Part shown: one piece after another, positions 1 to 8,037 of the stretch
Layout of the letters: every line of letters starts with the position of its first letter
Numbering within the stretch: position 1 is the stretch's first letter
Origin: an uncultured Paracoccaceae bacterium
GTDB lineage: Bacteria; Pseudomonadota; Alphaproteobacteria; Rhodobacterales; Rhodobacteraceae
Direction of reading: 5' to 3'
Assembly (NCBI GenBank): GCA_947492825.1
Contig: CANLNT010000001.1
Coordinates: 2,356,001 to 2,420,000 of the forward strand
DNA length: 64,000 bases
Program-made: the position numbers and the translations under genes
Notes under the pieces: model-generated
The model's database searches: none
The model's input: the letters and a program-made list of their open reading frames with translations, nothing else
What the model was told of the DNA's origin: nothing

Positions 1-407
1 GTCAGGAACCGGATCACTGCTGCCTCAAACTCATGCCGGGTCAGCGCGCCGGGGGTGATGTCGGTCAGGATGACCGCCGTCGACACCGCAAAGCTGCCGG
101 CCAGAATGACCGCCCCAATCACTTGCGCCACACCGCCAACACCCGCGCCGGTCAACATCGGACCGATCCCGAACAGCACCAGCGCCACAATCGCCGCGCC
201 AATCAGTTCCTGCATCACCGCGCTGCGGCCCCAGGCCACGATCAGCGCGCCACCCAAGCCGCCCCACAACAACGAAAGCAGGATACCGGGGCGGAACGCA
301 TCGCCGGTGGCAAAGGACATCGCCACACCCACGGTCGTGGACAGGACCACCATCCACAACGCCCCCAGCACAGGGCCTGTCACATAGCCAAACCTCAGAC
401 CTTGCAT
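1..407 (-). CDS. Membrane protein, N-terminal part; probably the second permease of the adjacent sugar ABC system (runs off left edge)
   Basis: The frame opens at an ATG (405-407) behind a strong AAGGAGGA ribosome site and stays open to base 1, so only about 135 N-terminal residues are visible. They contain several hydrophobic stretches (near residues 15-32, 40-58, 64-82 and 88-110) and end in a more polar segment. No permease EAA loop is reached in this part. It follows the first permease of the LacI/binding-protein operon on the same strand, where a MalG-type permease is expected. This is inference from position: four N-terminal membrane segments before any recognisable permease core would be an unusual extension, and an unrelated membrane protein is possible. 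Confidence 0.6.
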   Translation of the reverse strand, partial: MQGLRFGYVTGPVLGALWMVVLSTTVGVAMSFATGDAFRPGILLSLLWGGLGGALIVAWGRSAVMQELIGAAIVALVLFGIGPMLTGAGVGGVAQVIGAVILAGSFAVSTAVILTDITPGALTRHEFEAAVIRFL

Positions 408-440
408 CGCGGGTCCTCCTTCTTCTGGCCAAAATAATCC

Positions 441-496
441 CGGGGGGAGTCCGCTTGCGGACGGGGGGCAGCGCCCCCCTGCCCCGCTCGCCGCAG
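441..496. repeat. GC-rich intergenic hairpin cluster
   Basis: Between the two permease-region genes lie two adjacent perfect inverted repeats: GTCCGC-TT-GCGGAC at 449-462, and six G (463-468) against six C (474-479) around a CAGCG loop. A third small stem, GCATC-TGT-GATGC, lies at about 505-517. Their position between genes of one operon suggests an mRNA processing or stability element. The sequence alone does not show which. Confidence 0.5.
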
Positions 497-522
497 GCGC
501 GGACGCATCTGTGATGCGCCCC

Positions 523-1767
523 TCATAGCCCCTCCTCCCGGCTGACGAAGCGGAAGAAGAAGACCGAAAACAGCAGCAGACAGGCAAAGATCACCACGGC
601 CACCGCCGCACCGGCGCCGATGTTGCTAACCGCAAAGGCCTGCTCATAGACGTTCACCGTCAGCGTCCGGGTGCCCGCATTGCCCCCTGTCAGCAGAAAA
701 ATGTCGTCAAACTTGTTGAACGTCCAAATGAAGCGCAACAGGAACAGCACGCTCAAGATACCCAACAACTGCGGCACGCTCAGATACCAGAACTGCTGGA
801 ACGGGCTGGCCCCGTCCATGTCGGCGGCCTCATACATGTCGCTGTCAATCGACTGCATCCGCGCAAGGATGAACAGGAACGACAGCGGGAAATAGCGCCA
901 GATTTCAAAGACTGTCACCATGATCAGCGCCAGCGGGCGCTCGCCAAAGAAATTGATCGCTTCCGTTGTTACACCCATCTGCACCAACAGCGCATTGGCA
1001 CTGCCCGAAAACGGGTCGAACAGCAGAATCCAGGCGAAGGCCACCGCGATCACCGGGGCCACGTAAGGAAACAGATAAAGCCCCCGCAGAATGCCCTGCC
1101 CTTTGAAGGATTTGTTCAGCAGCAGCGCCGCAAACAGCCCAAACAGCAGCGCGCCGATGGTGCCAAAGACGGTGTAGAACAGGGTCACACCCAACACGCC
1201 CCAGAACTCATCCCCGTCAAAGACGCGGGCAAAGTTTTCCCATGTGAAGGTGGCATTGGTCAGCACATTGGCCCCACGCCCGATGGTCACAGCGTCGCTG
1301 TCCTGCGGGCGTTCGCCACCATCCAGATAAGCTTGCTCGATCTCGACAGGGATCATCAGGGTCTCGCGCAGCCCCGGCTCCCAATCGCCCAGATCGCAGA
1401 ACAGATCGCGCCCCTCCAGCGTGCAACGCGGGTCCAGTGCGGTGACACGTAGCCCGGCGGGCAACACATCGCTGAAACTGACACCGGTGATCGGCTGGTC
1501 CTGACTGGAATTGCGCAGCCGGTAGCGGATATTGGCCTGATCGCCGACTGCCTCATCATCGCCACGGATGTCTTCGCGCAGCACCACCTCTGGCGGGCGC
1601 AGATCGGCCAGTGACACAGGCTTGACCGAGATCCAGAAAATCGCAAGCAGCGGCAGGATCACGACCAAGGCCACGGCGATCAACGTGGGCGACAGCAAGC
1701 CCCATGCCAGCCGCGCCTCGCGCCTGCCAAGTGGGCCGGTCCCTTTGGGTGGTGTCAGATCCGTCAT
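523..1767 (-). CDS. Sugar ABC transporter permease (MalF type) with a DUF11-like insert after the first membrane segment
   Basis: The protein has 414 residues. The first membrane segment is near residues 20-42, and about five more follow residue 170. The permease EAA loop reads MYEAADMDGASPFQQFWYLS, which identifies a CUT1 sugar permease. Between the first and second membrane segments is a polar domain of roughly 110 residues with a beta-sandwich look (YRLRN, DVLPAGLRV, CDLGDWEPGL) resembling the DUF11 conserved-repeat domain, presumably periplasmic. I start at ATG 1765-1767 (MTDLTPPKG); the longer frame to 1812 adds residues without a ribosome site. It lies downstream of the binding-protein gene on the same strand and is probably cotranscribed. 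The ATPase gene must lie off the left edge. Confidence 0.88.
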   Translation of the reverse strand: MTDLTPPKGTGPLGRREARLAWGLLSPTLIAVALVVILPLLAIFWISVKPVSLADLRPPEVVLREDIRGDDEAVGDQANIRYRLRNSSQDQPITGVSFSDVLPAGLRVTALDPRCTLEGRDLFCDLGDWEPGLRETLMIPVEIEQAYLDGGERPQDSDAVTIGRGANVLTNATFTWENFARVFDGDEFWGVLGVTLFYTVFGTIGALLFGLFAALLLNKSFKGQGILRGLYLFPYVAPVIAVAFAWILLFDPFSGSANALLVQMGVTTEAINFFGERPLALIMVTVFEIWRYFPLSFLFILARMQSIDSDMYEAADMDGASPFQQFWYLSVPQLLGILSVLFLLRFIWTFNKFDDIFLLTGGNAGTRTLTVNVYEQAFAVSNIGAGAAVAVVIFACLLLFSVFFFRFVSREEGL

Positions 1768-1838
1768 GATGTCCGCCACATGGATTAAGATGCACCCCGC
1801 CCCGGACCCCACTGCGGGGGCCTGACTGTCGTATCATG

Positions 1839-1859
1839 GTCCCGGACAGGGTCCGGGAC
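1839..1859 (-). terminator. Intra-operon hairpin after the binding-protein gene
   Basis: A perfect 9-bp stem, GTCCCGGAC-AGG-GTCCGGGAC, begins 12 bases beyond the stop codon of the binding-protein gene at 1872 and lies before the permease start. It has no long T tract in the direction of transcription, so it is more likely a partial terminator or an RNA-protecting hairpin than a full stop. Confidence 0.6.
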
Positions 1860-1871
1860 GGGGTCTTTGAT

Positions 1872-3218
1872 TTATTGAACCGCCGCGATGGCTGCGTTCA
1901 ACTCGGCCACTGTCGCTGCTGCGTCGCGTTCACCATCGATGAACTCGCGCACCAGACGGTTGATGACCTGGCTGTTGATGATCTTCGACGCCGTGGCCAA
2001 TTGGCCTTCTTCGACGCCCCAGCGCTGTGCGACATCCAGACCGCCCACGATCTCGTCAATCATCGCCGCGTCATAAAGTTCACCCAATGGTGCCTTGCGG
2101 TCAACGCCTACATCCAGCGTGGCCCAGAGGTCTGCAAAGGCTGTGGGGTTGTCGGCTGTGCCGCGCCGCACCGGGAACTTGCCCTCGGGTGCGATGGCAA
2201 GCGTCTGGCCGTAGCCTTCGTCCAGCGAATACTGCACGAATTCCATCGCCGCATCGGTGGCCGCGTCAGACGTGATGCCAAAGTAACGCACGTCACCCCA
2301 TGCCGCACCATCGGGGTTCGACGGGCCGCTGAAGTTGGTCACGATACCCGTGGCCGCCGCCAGATCCCGGCTGGTGGGGTCATCGTTGATCGTGGGCGGG
2401 GCGCTGTCGCGCAGACCGGCCAATTCATCCAGGATGAATGGCGACCAGATAATCATCGCCGCATTGCCGCTGAAATACAGGCTGCGCGACTGATCCCAAT
2501 ACAGATCACCCGGCGGTGAAGCTTCGGCAATCGCCTTGTAGAACTCCAGCACCTCGATCGTGGCAGCCTCGTCCAGATCGGCCACGCCGTCCGCATCAAC
2601 CGGGCTTACGCCGTTGGCGAGGAACACATGCTCCAGCACCTGAGACATGAAGTTCTCGTCGATCTTGGTGGCCGCGACAAAGCCATACATCTCTGGCGGG
2701 TTATGCAGCGCGTCAACAGCGGCCAGCACGTTGGCAAAGGATGTCGGTGCCTCAAGGCCCGCTTCGTCAAACTTGTCCTTGCGGTAGACGATCATCTGCG
2801 TCCAGCCGTCCACCGGCACAGATGCGAAACCGTCGCCCGTGTCCGCCATCGTCAGCGCGCCGGGGGCAAAGGTATCCGCGCCCAACATCTCGACCACGTC
2901 GGTGGCCGCGTCGATGTCCAGAATACCCGCTTCGGCCCAAGGGGCAGCATATTGCAGCGTATGATAGATCACATCCGGCAGATCGCCCGCGGCAAATGCA
3001 GCCGTTGCACGGGTGCCCAGGTCGTTCTCGCTGACCGGGATCACCTCCACGGTGTGGCCCGATGCGGCTGCAAAATCTGCCGCCATCTGTTCCTGCCGCG
3101 CCAGCCGTTCGGGCTGTTCCTCGGTGGTCCAGAACCGCAGCTCTTCGGCGCTGGCCGCCAGGGCTGACAGCACCAGTGCGCAGGCGGTTGTTGATAGGAT
3201 TTTAGGCGTCGTTCTCAT
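1872..3218 (-). CDS. Sugar ABC transporter substrate-binding protein, family 1
   Basis: The 448-residue protein has a classical signal peptide ending near residue 24 (ALAASA-EE), so it is periplasmic. The body resembles MalE-type family-1 binding proteins: an N-terminal LRFWTTEEQPE strand, a GDLPDVIYHTLQYAAPWAEA ligand-lobe segment, and a PVDGWTQMIVYRKDKFDEAG crossover. A good ribosome site (GGGAGGAA) precedes ATG 3216-3218. It lies 21 bases downstream of the LacI gene and is probably in the same transcript. The sugar is not evident; maltose- or alpha-glucoside-type oligosaccharides are common for LacI-linked systems of this kind, but that is inference. Confidence 0.88.
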   Translation of the reverse strand: MRTTPKILSTTACALVLSALAASAEELRFWTTEEQPERLARQEQMAADFAAASGHTVEVIPVSENDLGTRATAAFAAGDLPDVIYHTLQYAAPWAEAGILDIDAATDVVEMLGADTFAPGALTMADTGDGFASVPVDGWTQMIVYRKDKFDEAGLEAPTSFANVLAAVDALHNPPEMYGFVAATKIDENFMSQVLEHVFLANGVSPVDADGVADLDEAATIEVLEFYKAIAEASPPGDLYWDQSRSLYFSGNAAMIIWSPFILDELAGLRDSAPPTINDDPTSRDLAAATGIVTNFSGPSNPDGAAWGDVRYFGITSDAATDAAMEFVQYSLDEGYGQTLAIAPEGKFPVRRGTADNPTAFADLWATLDVGVDRKAPLGELYDAAMIDEIVGGLDVAQRWGVEEGQLATASKIINSQVINRLVREFIDGERDAAATVAELNAAIAAVQ

Positions 3219-3239
3219 GGTATTCCTCCCAGTGGTCTT

Positions 3240-4340
3240 TTAGGTCCTGTGGTGTTTTGCGATCCGCGCAGCAAGCGCTGCACTGGTGCAGACGGGGGCC
3301 CGTGCGGACCCGCGATCCAAGTAGCGAGCTGTGGTCAGCTCGCGCAGTTTTTCGGGCGCTTCACCCTGAATACGGCGGATCAGAAACCCGCTCAGGCGTT
3401 GGCCGCAATCGGTGAAATCGACCGCATAGGTGGACAGTGCCGGTGCCATATGCGCGCCTTCGGGGATGCCATCATAAGCAATCACCGACAGCTCTGTGCC
3501 CACAGTCAGGCCGCGATCAGCAGCGGCGTTGTAGACCCCAAGGGCCGCCATATCGACGGCACAGACAATAGCTGTGGGCGGTGCCTTGGTGTCCAGCAAT
3601 TCAGCCGCCGCCGCTGCGCCATCAGCGCGGGTCACGGCCCCTTCGCGCAGCAGGTCGGCGTCAATCGCCATGCAATTGCGCGCCATCGCATCTACAAAAC
3701 CGCCGCGGCGCAGCGCGCTGTAGTTATAGGGCAGCCCGCCGCCAATATAGCCGATCCGCCGATGGCCCAGTGCGAAAAGACGGTCGACCGCATCGCCAAT
3801 CGCACCTTCGCCGTCCACATCCAGCCACGCACAGCCGTGATCGTCGCCGGTGCGGCCGAACAGGACAAACGGGACCTCCATCGCGCGCAGCATCCGGATG
3901 CGCGGGTCGTCCCGCAGGGTCCGTTGCAGCACAAATCCATCGGCCTTGCGGTCCTGCAACATGGTCTGAAACGCCAACAGCGTGTCGCTGTCAGACGTCG
4001 AGGATGCAACCGTAAGTGTATAGCCCTCAGCACTGGCACCCAGCGACAGCCCCGCCAGAAATTCCGCCAGAAACGGCCGGTGCGCGTCATGTTCGCTGAG
4101 CTGGATCACCAACCCCAGCGATTTTGTGCGCCCGGTGCGAATGGCCTGTGCGTGGGACAGCGGGCGATAACCCATCTTTTCGGCCATGCGTGTCACCCGC
4201 AGCCGCGTCGCATCTGCAATATCGGGATAGCCATTCAGCGCCCGGCTGACCGTCGATTTGGTCAGCCCAAGGGCCTGCGACATATCAGCGATAGTCACCC
4301 GTCGCTGCGCTTGTCTTTGGCCGATTCGCTCTTCGATCAT
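3240..4340 (-). CDS. LacI-family transcriptional regulator
   Basis: The 366-residue repressor begins with a LacI helix-turn-helix (VTIADMSQALGLTKSTVSRA, then the hinge region ending MGYRP), followed by a periplasmic-binding-like sugar sensor (SLGLVIQLSEHD, later RIGYIGGGLPYNYSALRRGG). I choose ATG 4338-4340 because a GGGGGG-containing ribosome site sits 11 bases upstream; an in-frame ATG at 4362-4364 and a TTG at 4365-4367 are alternatives. It is the first gene of the minus-strand sugar importer operon. A perfect palindrome just upstream suggests that it represses itself and the operon. Confidence 0.92.
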   Translation of the reverse strand: MIEERIGQRQAQRRVTIADMSQALGLTKSTVSRALNGYPDIADATRLRVTRMAEKMGYRPLSHAQAIRTGRTKSLGLVIQLSEHDAHRPFLAEFLAGLSLGASAEGYTLTVASSTSDSDTLLAFQTMLQDRKADGFVLQRTLRDDPRIRMLRAMEVPFVLFGRTGDDHGCAWLDVDGEGAIGDAVDRLFALGHRRIGYIGGGLPYNYSALRRGGFVDAMARNCMAIDADLLREGAVTRADGAAAAAELLDTKAPPTAIVCAVDMAALGVYNAAADRGLTVGTELSVIAYDGIPEGAHMAPALSTYAVDFTDCGQRLSGFLIRRIQGEAPEKLRELTTARYLDRGSARAPVCTSAALAARIAKHHRT

Positions 4341-4374
4341 TGGCACTTTTTGCCCCCCTGCCATCAAACCTGTT

Positions 4375-4394
4375 TGCCGAAACCGGTTTCGGCA
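4375..4394. promoter_or_regulatory. LacI-family operator, perfect 20-bp palindrome
   Basis: TGCCGAAACCGGTTTCGGCA is a perfect 20-bp inverted repeat with the central CG step typical of LacI-family operators. It lies directly upstream of the lacI-type gene that starts the operon, so autoregulation of regulator and importer is the natural reading. Confidence 0.8.
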
Positions 4395-4470
4395 AGGGGT
4401 TTTCTGTCACGCGGTCAGCAAGGCCAGATTTGGCCGGGCACCGCACGAGACTGCGCGGCACCCGCAAGTG

Positions 4471-6936
4471 TCAGTAGAGGTCGACGCGGAAAGGCGAGGT
4501 TTCCCAGTAAATCTGGGCCAGTTGCAGGATCCGCGCCTTGGGATCAGTGGCCGCTGGCCCCTTGCCCAGACGGGTCAGAACCTCGTCCATCGCGGACTGG
4601 CTTCCGGGGCCAAAGGCACCGTCCACATCCAGCGTTCCGCCCAGCGCCTTGATCAACCGTTGCGCGCCGCCATTGATCACCTGCTGCGGCATCGCATCCA
4701 ACTGTTGTTCGGCATATTGCGCGTTGCGGTTGTTTGCCAGCGCCGTGCCCTTGGCTGCCATCACAGCGGCGTCAAACTGGTCATAGCCCGGCACACTTTC
4801 GGTCATCAGCGTATAGGCCGCCGTGGCCCCGGACACCGGATCACCACGCTCCAAACCATCGGAAAAGACCGCGACCGCCTGCGCTGTGTCGCGCCCGCCG
4901 GGGGCAGAGCCGTCGTTATACATTGTCGCCAGCGTATAGGCGGTGCTGGGATGACCCGCGTCATGGGCATCCTTGATCAACTGATAGGCGCGGCCCGCAT
5001 CGGGCGTCAGCCCGGCCTGCCCTTGCTGATAAGCAATCCCAAGGTTCAGCATCCCGTAGATATCACCGCGTGCGACGCTTTCGTTCATATACCGCAAGGC
5101 CCGCTCTGGGTCATAGTAGCTGCTGGATTCATCAAGATAGATCCCCGTCAGCGCATTCATCGCAAAGGTATGGCCAACTTCCATGGCGCGGATCAGCAGG
5201 TCATAGCCCTCGACCTCGGCCTCGGTTGTGCCACCGTTCTTGAGCAGCTCATACCCCAGCGTGTGCATGGCATAAGGATCACCCTGCGCCACACCACGCG
5301 CGAAAAGCTGGCGTACCGCATCACTGTCAGGCCGTCCTTCGGACGTGCCGCCGCCCACACCACGTTCGGCATAGCGTGCCTGAAGCCCCAGCGCGTGCCA
5401 GGCCCGCGTGTGTCCCAGATCGCGGGCCCGCTCAAAGCTGGCGATGGCACCGTCGATATTGCGCAGCGCAAGCTGCGCGCGGCCCTTTTGATAGTGGAAC
5501 CGCCCGGTATCGGGATTGGCCGCAATCGCAGCCTCGCAAGCGGCCAGCGCGATTTCCGGCCGGATTTCGTTAGGGTATCGGGTCAGCCCCATGCCATCAG
5601 GGTCCAGATGATCGCCTGCTTCCATGTCGCAATCGTTGGGCACAAGGTTCAGTGCCACGCGGGTTTCGACCCCGTTGACCTCGATCAACAGCGAATCCGC
5701 CAATTGGCCGCCATCCACGGTCATCGCAGACACCTGCACGCTTTCGTTGACCAGCGTCAGACGATCCACGTCCAACCCGGTCAGCGTGCGCCCGGTCACA
5801 TCCGTGTTCAGCCCGCTGCGGTCGCGCTGCATCAGCACCCCGGTTTCGGGCCGCGCCAGAAAGCGCACCGTGTCAGTCACACCAATGTTCAGCGCCTCGG
5901 ACAGGGCCGGACCAATGTCCACCTCTGGCACGAAATCTGCCGTGATCACATTGCTGAAAGGGGCCGCACTCACTTGCGTTTCCTCGGCCACGACCTCCAG
6001 GTCGCTCACTCGGGCCACGCCGCGCGTCTCGCCCGTGCCGGTGCTGCTCACTTCGATTGGCCGCGACAATTGCGCGCCCAGACCAAAGCTTGCCGGTTCA
6101 ATCAGGGTCGAGCTGTCCCACGGCACCTGGCGGCCATTGGTACGCTCAAACGTCTTGCGGCGCACAACTTCGAAGACATCCTTGATCAGCGCCTCCGGCG
6201 TGGCCGAGGCTTCTTCGATCAGTGACGCCGTAAACGGGCTGTTGCCGCCTTCCCCGTCAAAGGCCAGCGACCCCGGCGAGGTCGAATAGATCAGCATCGA
6301 ATTCAGCGGCGCGGACTGGCTGGCAAATCCGGTGCGCGTCTCGCGCAGCGTATTGCCCACCTGGGTCAGCAATTCCTTGCCCGCAAACGGGTTGTCGCGG
6401 CAACTGTCCAGAATGACGACCTGAAGTCTCGCCCGTGCGCCGATGATGCCGACCAGTGACCCCAGTGACACCGCCTCAAACGGCACATCATAGACAGAAT
6501 CAAGGTCCGCGTCCGTTGGCACCAGATAGTTCTCTGCCCCGATCTGAAACCCATGACCGGCAAAGAAAACAACCACTTCGGTGTCGCGGTCCACGTCAAA
6601 CAGCACCCGGCGCAGCATGTCCTCGAAGCCGCGCTTGGTGATGTCTTCGTGGTGTCGCACCAGATAGCCTTGCGCGCGCAGGAAGGTGGCAACCACTTCC
6701 GCATCGACGTGGGCATTCGGCAGGTCAGGAATGTCGGCATAATCCGAATTGCCAATGACAATCGCGTAGCGCTTGGCGGCGCGGGTATCGGGGTTGATGC
6801 CCCGGAACGGAAGAATATCCGCCGACCCGTTGATCAACCGCTCGACGATCAGGCTGTTCTGGGCCAGCGCAGGGCCGGTCGCCAAAACGCTGACCGACAA
6901 AAGCGCGCCTGCCAAAACCGAAAGTGGTCTGGTCAT
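4471..6936 (-). CDS. Secreted caspase-like peptidase with SEL1-type repeats and a C-terminal peptidoglycan-binding-like motif
   Basis: The 821-residue protein starts with a signal peptide (cleavage near ALA-Q, residue 25). The caspase fold (peptidase C14) spans about residues 55-330. The dyad is visible as His128 in FFAGHGFQ and Cys179 in ILDSCRDNPF, so it should be active. A linker follows, and from about residue 490 there are SEL1/TPR-like repeats (HALGLQARYAERG, HTLGYELLKNGG, LNLGIAYQQGQAG). The C-terminus has VDGAFGPGSQSAMDEVL, close to the PG_binding_1 signature. ATG 6934-6936 lies one base after the stop of the upstream lipoprotein gene (TAAGATG), implying translational coupling. I infer an envelope-located protease; its substrate is unknown. 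Confidence 0.88.
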   Translation of the reverse strand: MTRPLSVLAGALLSVSVLATGPALAQNSLIVERLINGSADILPFRGINPDTRAAKRYAIVIGNSDYADIPDLPNAHVDAEVVATFLRAQGYLVRHHEDITKRGFEDMLRRVLFDVDRDTEVVVFFAGHGFQIGAENYLVPTDADLDSVYDVPFEAVSLGSLVGIIGARARLQVVILDSCRDNPFAGKELLTQVGNTLRETRTGFASQSAPLNSMLIYSTSPGSLAFDGEGGNSPFTASLIEEASATPEALIKDVFEVVRRKTFERTNGRQVPWDSSTLIEPASFGLGAQLSRPIEVSSTGTGETRGVARVSDLEVVAEETQVSAAPFSNVITADFVPEVDIGPALSEALNIGVTDTVRFLARPETGVLMQRDRSGLNTDVTGRTLTGLDVDRLTLVNESVQVSAMTVDGGQLADSLLIEVNGVETRVALNLVPNDCDMEAGDHLDPDGMGLTRYPNEIRPEIALAACEAAIAANPDTGRFHYQKGRAQLALRNIDGAIASFERARDLGHTRAWHALGLQARYAERGVGGGTSEGRPDSDAVRQLFARGVAQGDPYAMHTLGYELLKNGGTTEAEVEGYDLLIRAMEVGHTFAMNALTGIYLDESSSYYDPERALRYMNESVARGDIYGMLNLGIAYQQGQAGLTPDAGRAYQLIKDAHDAGHPSTAYTLATMYNDGSAPGGRDTAQAVAVFSDGLERGDPVSGATAAYTLMTESVPGYDQFDAAVMAAKGTALANNRNAQYAEQQLDAMPQQVINGGAQRLIKALGGTLDVDGAFGPGSQSAMDEVLTRLGKGPAATDPKARILQLAQIYWETSPFRVDLY

Positions 6937-6937
6937 C

Positions 6938-7279
6938 TTAGCACTGCCAGCAAGGTGGCGGCGGCGGCGGTGGTGGCGGCGCAGGAGAGGGCGATGGCGA
7001 TGGTGAAGGAGAGGGCGAAGAATTGTTATTATTGTTGTTGCGCTCATCCCGACGCCGCGCCGCGCGTTCTGCAGCCTGCTGGCGCGCGCGTTCGACGGCA
7101 GCGGCCTGCGACTGTGTCGTGGTCGTCGTCGTTGCTGGCGTGGTCGTGGTGGTTGTCGTTGTGACCGGTACCGTGACCGGCAGTGGGACCACCAGACAAC
7201 CAGAGGTCAGCGTGACCAATCCGATCACGGCACCGGCGCGCAAGCCGCGCACAATGCCTTGGGGGGGGATTCTGGACAT
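6938..7279 (-). CDS. Low-complexity lipoprotein with Thr, Asn, Ser-Pro and Pro tracts ending PCWQC
   Basis: The 113-residue protein starts at ATG 7277-7279 behind AAGGAG. It has a lipoprotein-type signal (GLVTLTSGC, lipidation Cys near residue 28), then long Thr runs, an Ala/Arg/Glu-rich helix (VERARQQAAERAARRRDER), six Asn, alternating Ser-Pro, and nine Pro before the terminal CWQC. This would tether an extended, protease-resistant rod to a membrane, with two Cys exposed at the tip. It lies between a small secreted protein and the caspase-SEL1 gene in one operon. I recognise no family. Confidence 0.75.
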   Translation of the reverse strand: MSRIPPQGIVRGLRAGAVIGLVTLTSGCLVVPLPVTVPVTTTTTTTTPATTTTTTQSQAAAVERARQQAAERAARRRDERNNNNNNSSPSPSPSPSPSPAPPPPPPPPPCWQC

Positions 7280-7323
7280 CTTTAATACTCCTTGTCGTCG
7301 TAAATCGGTGTCAGGCACCAGTT

Positions 7324-7647
7324 TTAGTTGGCGTCGATCGGCAATCCGCCTGCACCCTTGATCCGTTCGATCAGGTCCAGCGTCTTGCGCGGATCGGCGC
7401 GAAAAGCGTCTTGTATCAGTGGAAAGTCTGCCCATTCCTGCCCTTGGGGCAAGTCAGGATTTCCTTCCTGCGTGATGGAACGGGTCGTGCCGGTGCCCGG
7501 CGCAATGGCTTGCAACTGAGCACAAAAATGCGCGCTCAGGAATGCGTTCTCCAACCCCAGATCGGGGCAGTATTCCGCCTCATCTGCGGCGGCTGTGGTG
7601 GCACAGGCCGCAACAAAAGCTGTGATCAGGTGCATCCGGCGTCGCAT
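7324..7647 (-). CDS. Small secreted hypothetical protein
   Basis: The 107-residue protein starts at ATG 7645-7647 (ribosome site AAAGGGAA). A signal peptide runs to about residue 21 (ACATTAAA-DEA). The mature part has two Cys (EYCPDLG and HFCAQLQ) that may pair, and the rest is polar. It is the first gene of the minus-strand operon leading into the lipoprotein and the caspase-SEL1 protein, and 44 bases separate it from the lipoprotein gene. No family is recognised. Its operon position suggests a periplasmic partner or inhibitor of the caspase-like enzyme, but nothing in the sequence proves that. Confidence 0.75.
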   Translation of the reverse strand: MRRRMHLITAFVAACATTAAADEAEYCPDLGLENAFLSAHFCAQLQAIAPGTGTTRSITQEGNPDLPQGQEWADFPLIQDAFRADPRKTLDLIERIKGAGGLPIDAN

Positions 7648-7878
7648 CGTTGTGTTCCCTTTCCTGTGAACGCTTTCGCGTCCGGTACTGATGAAGTGCA
7701 GCAAACCCGCTTGGGCTGTTCTCTGCGTGATGTCACCACCCTAGACCAGCCGGGCGAACCTTGGTGCCTGTCGTATCGAAAACGACAGCCCTGCCGGGCG
7801 GCCCATCTCGCGCGATAACCTTACGCAAGTTAACACGTTTCACCAAACGCAACCGTCGCGAAGATCAGGATTGTGAAC
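7648..7878. other. Divergent intergenic region of the caspase locus
   Basis: This holds the 5' ends of both caspase-locus operons. A perfect inverted repeat CTGTCGT-N7-ACGACAG at 7768-7788 is flanked by GCCGGGCG copies near 7750 and 7793. I could not place -35/-10 boxes with confidence. Confidence 0.5.
7768..7788. promoter_or_regulatory. Inverted repeat, candidate operator between divergent caspase operons
   Basis: CTGTCGT-ATCGAAA-ACGACAG has perfect 7-bp arms with centres 14 bp apart. It sits about 120 bases upstream of the minus-strand operon and 110 bases from the small plus-strand ORF. Symmetry and location suggest a dimeric regulator site; a hairpin is the alternative. Confidence 0.45.
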
Positions 7879-8037
7879 ATGACCACCCTCAACGAAATCC
7901 TCTTTGTCCTTACATTGGGCGCACAACTGATGCAGATGCTCTGCGCCCGCCACAGCGCCGCGCATCCCCCTGCACACGCCCAACAGGCCACAACGTATGA
8001 AAAACGTGACTGCCCAAAGACGGCATTTGCCTGCTAG
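7879..8037 (+). CDS. Possible 52-residue membrane peptide
   Basis: ATG 7879 follows a CAGGA motif by 8 bases and opens a 52-codon frame ending at TAG 8037. Residues 5-22 (NEILFVLTLGAQLMQMLC) are hydrophobic enough for one membrane span, followed by a His/Ala-rich tail and a Cys near each end of the tail. The stop lies 9 bases before the next gene's ATG, which itself lacks a clear ribosome site, so translation could couple. Small size and no known family keep confidence low. Confidence 0.35.
   Translation: MTTLNEILFVLTLGAQLMQMLCARHSAAHPPAHAQQATTYEKRDCPKTAFAC

Noticed and set aside
31-437. Open frames on both strands over the first 400 bases
   Set aside because: They are shadows of the minus-strand membrane-protein gene that runs off the left edge; that frame has the ribosome site and hydrophobic pattern.
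4422-4435. GGCCA-GATT-TGGCC stem before the LacI operator
   Set aside because: Only a 5-bp stem with no T tract; too weak to call a terminator.
4258-6225. 655-codon plus-strand open frame
   Set aside because: It lies antisense to the LacI and caspase-SEL1 genes, has a GC-skewed His/Arg/Gln-rich composition and no recognisable domain.
6938-7160. Thr/Asn/Pro-coding tract considered as a CRISPR or tandem-repeat array
   Set aside because: The repeats are short codon-level units within an open frame with lipobox and ribosome site; there are no spacers.
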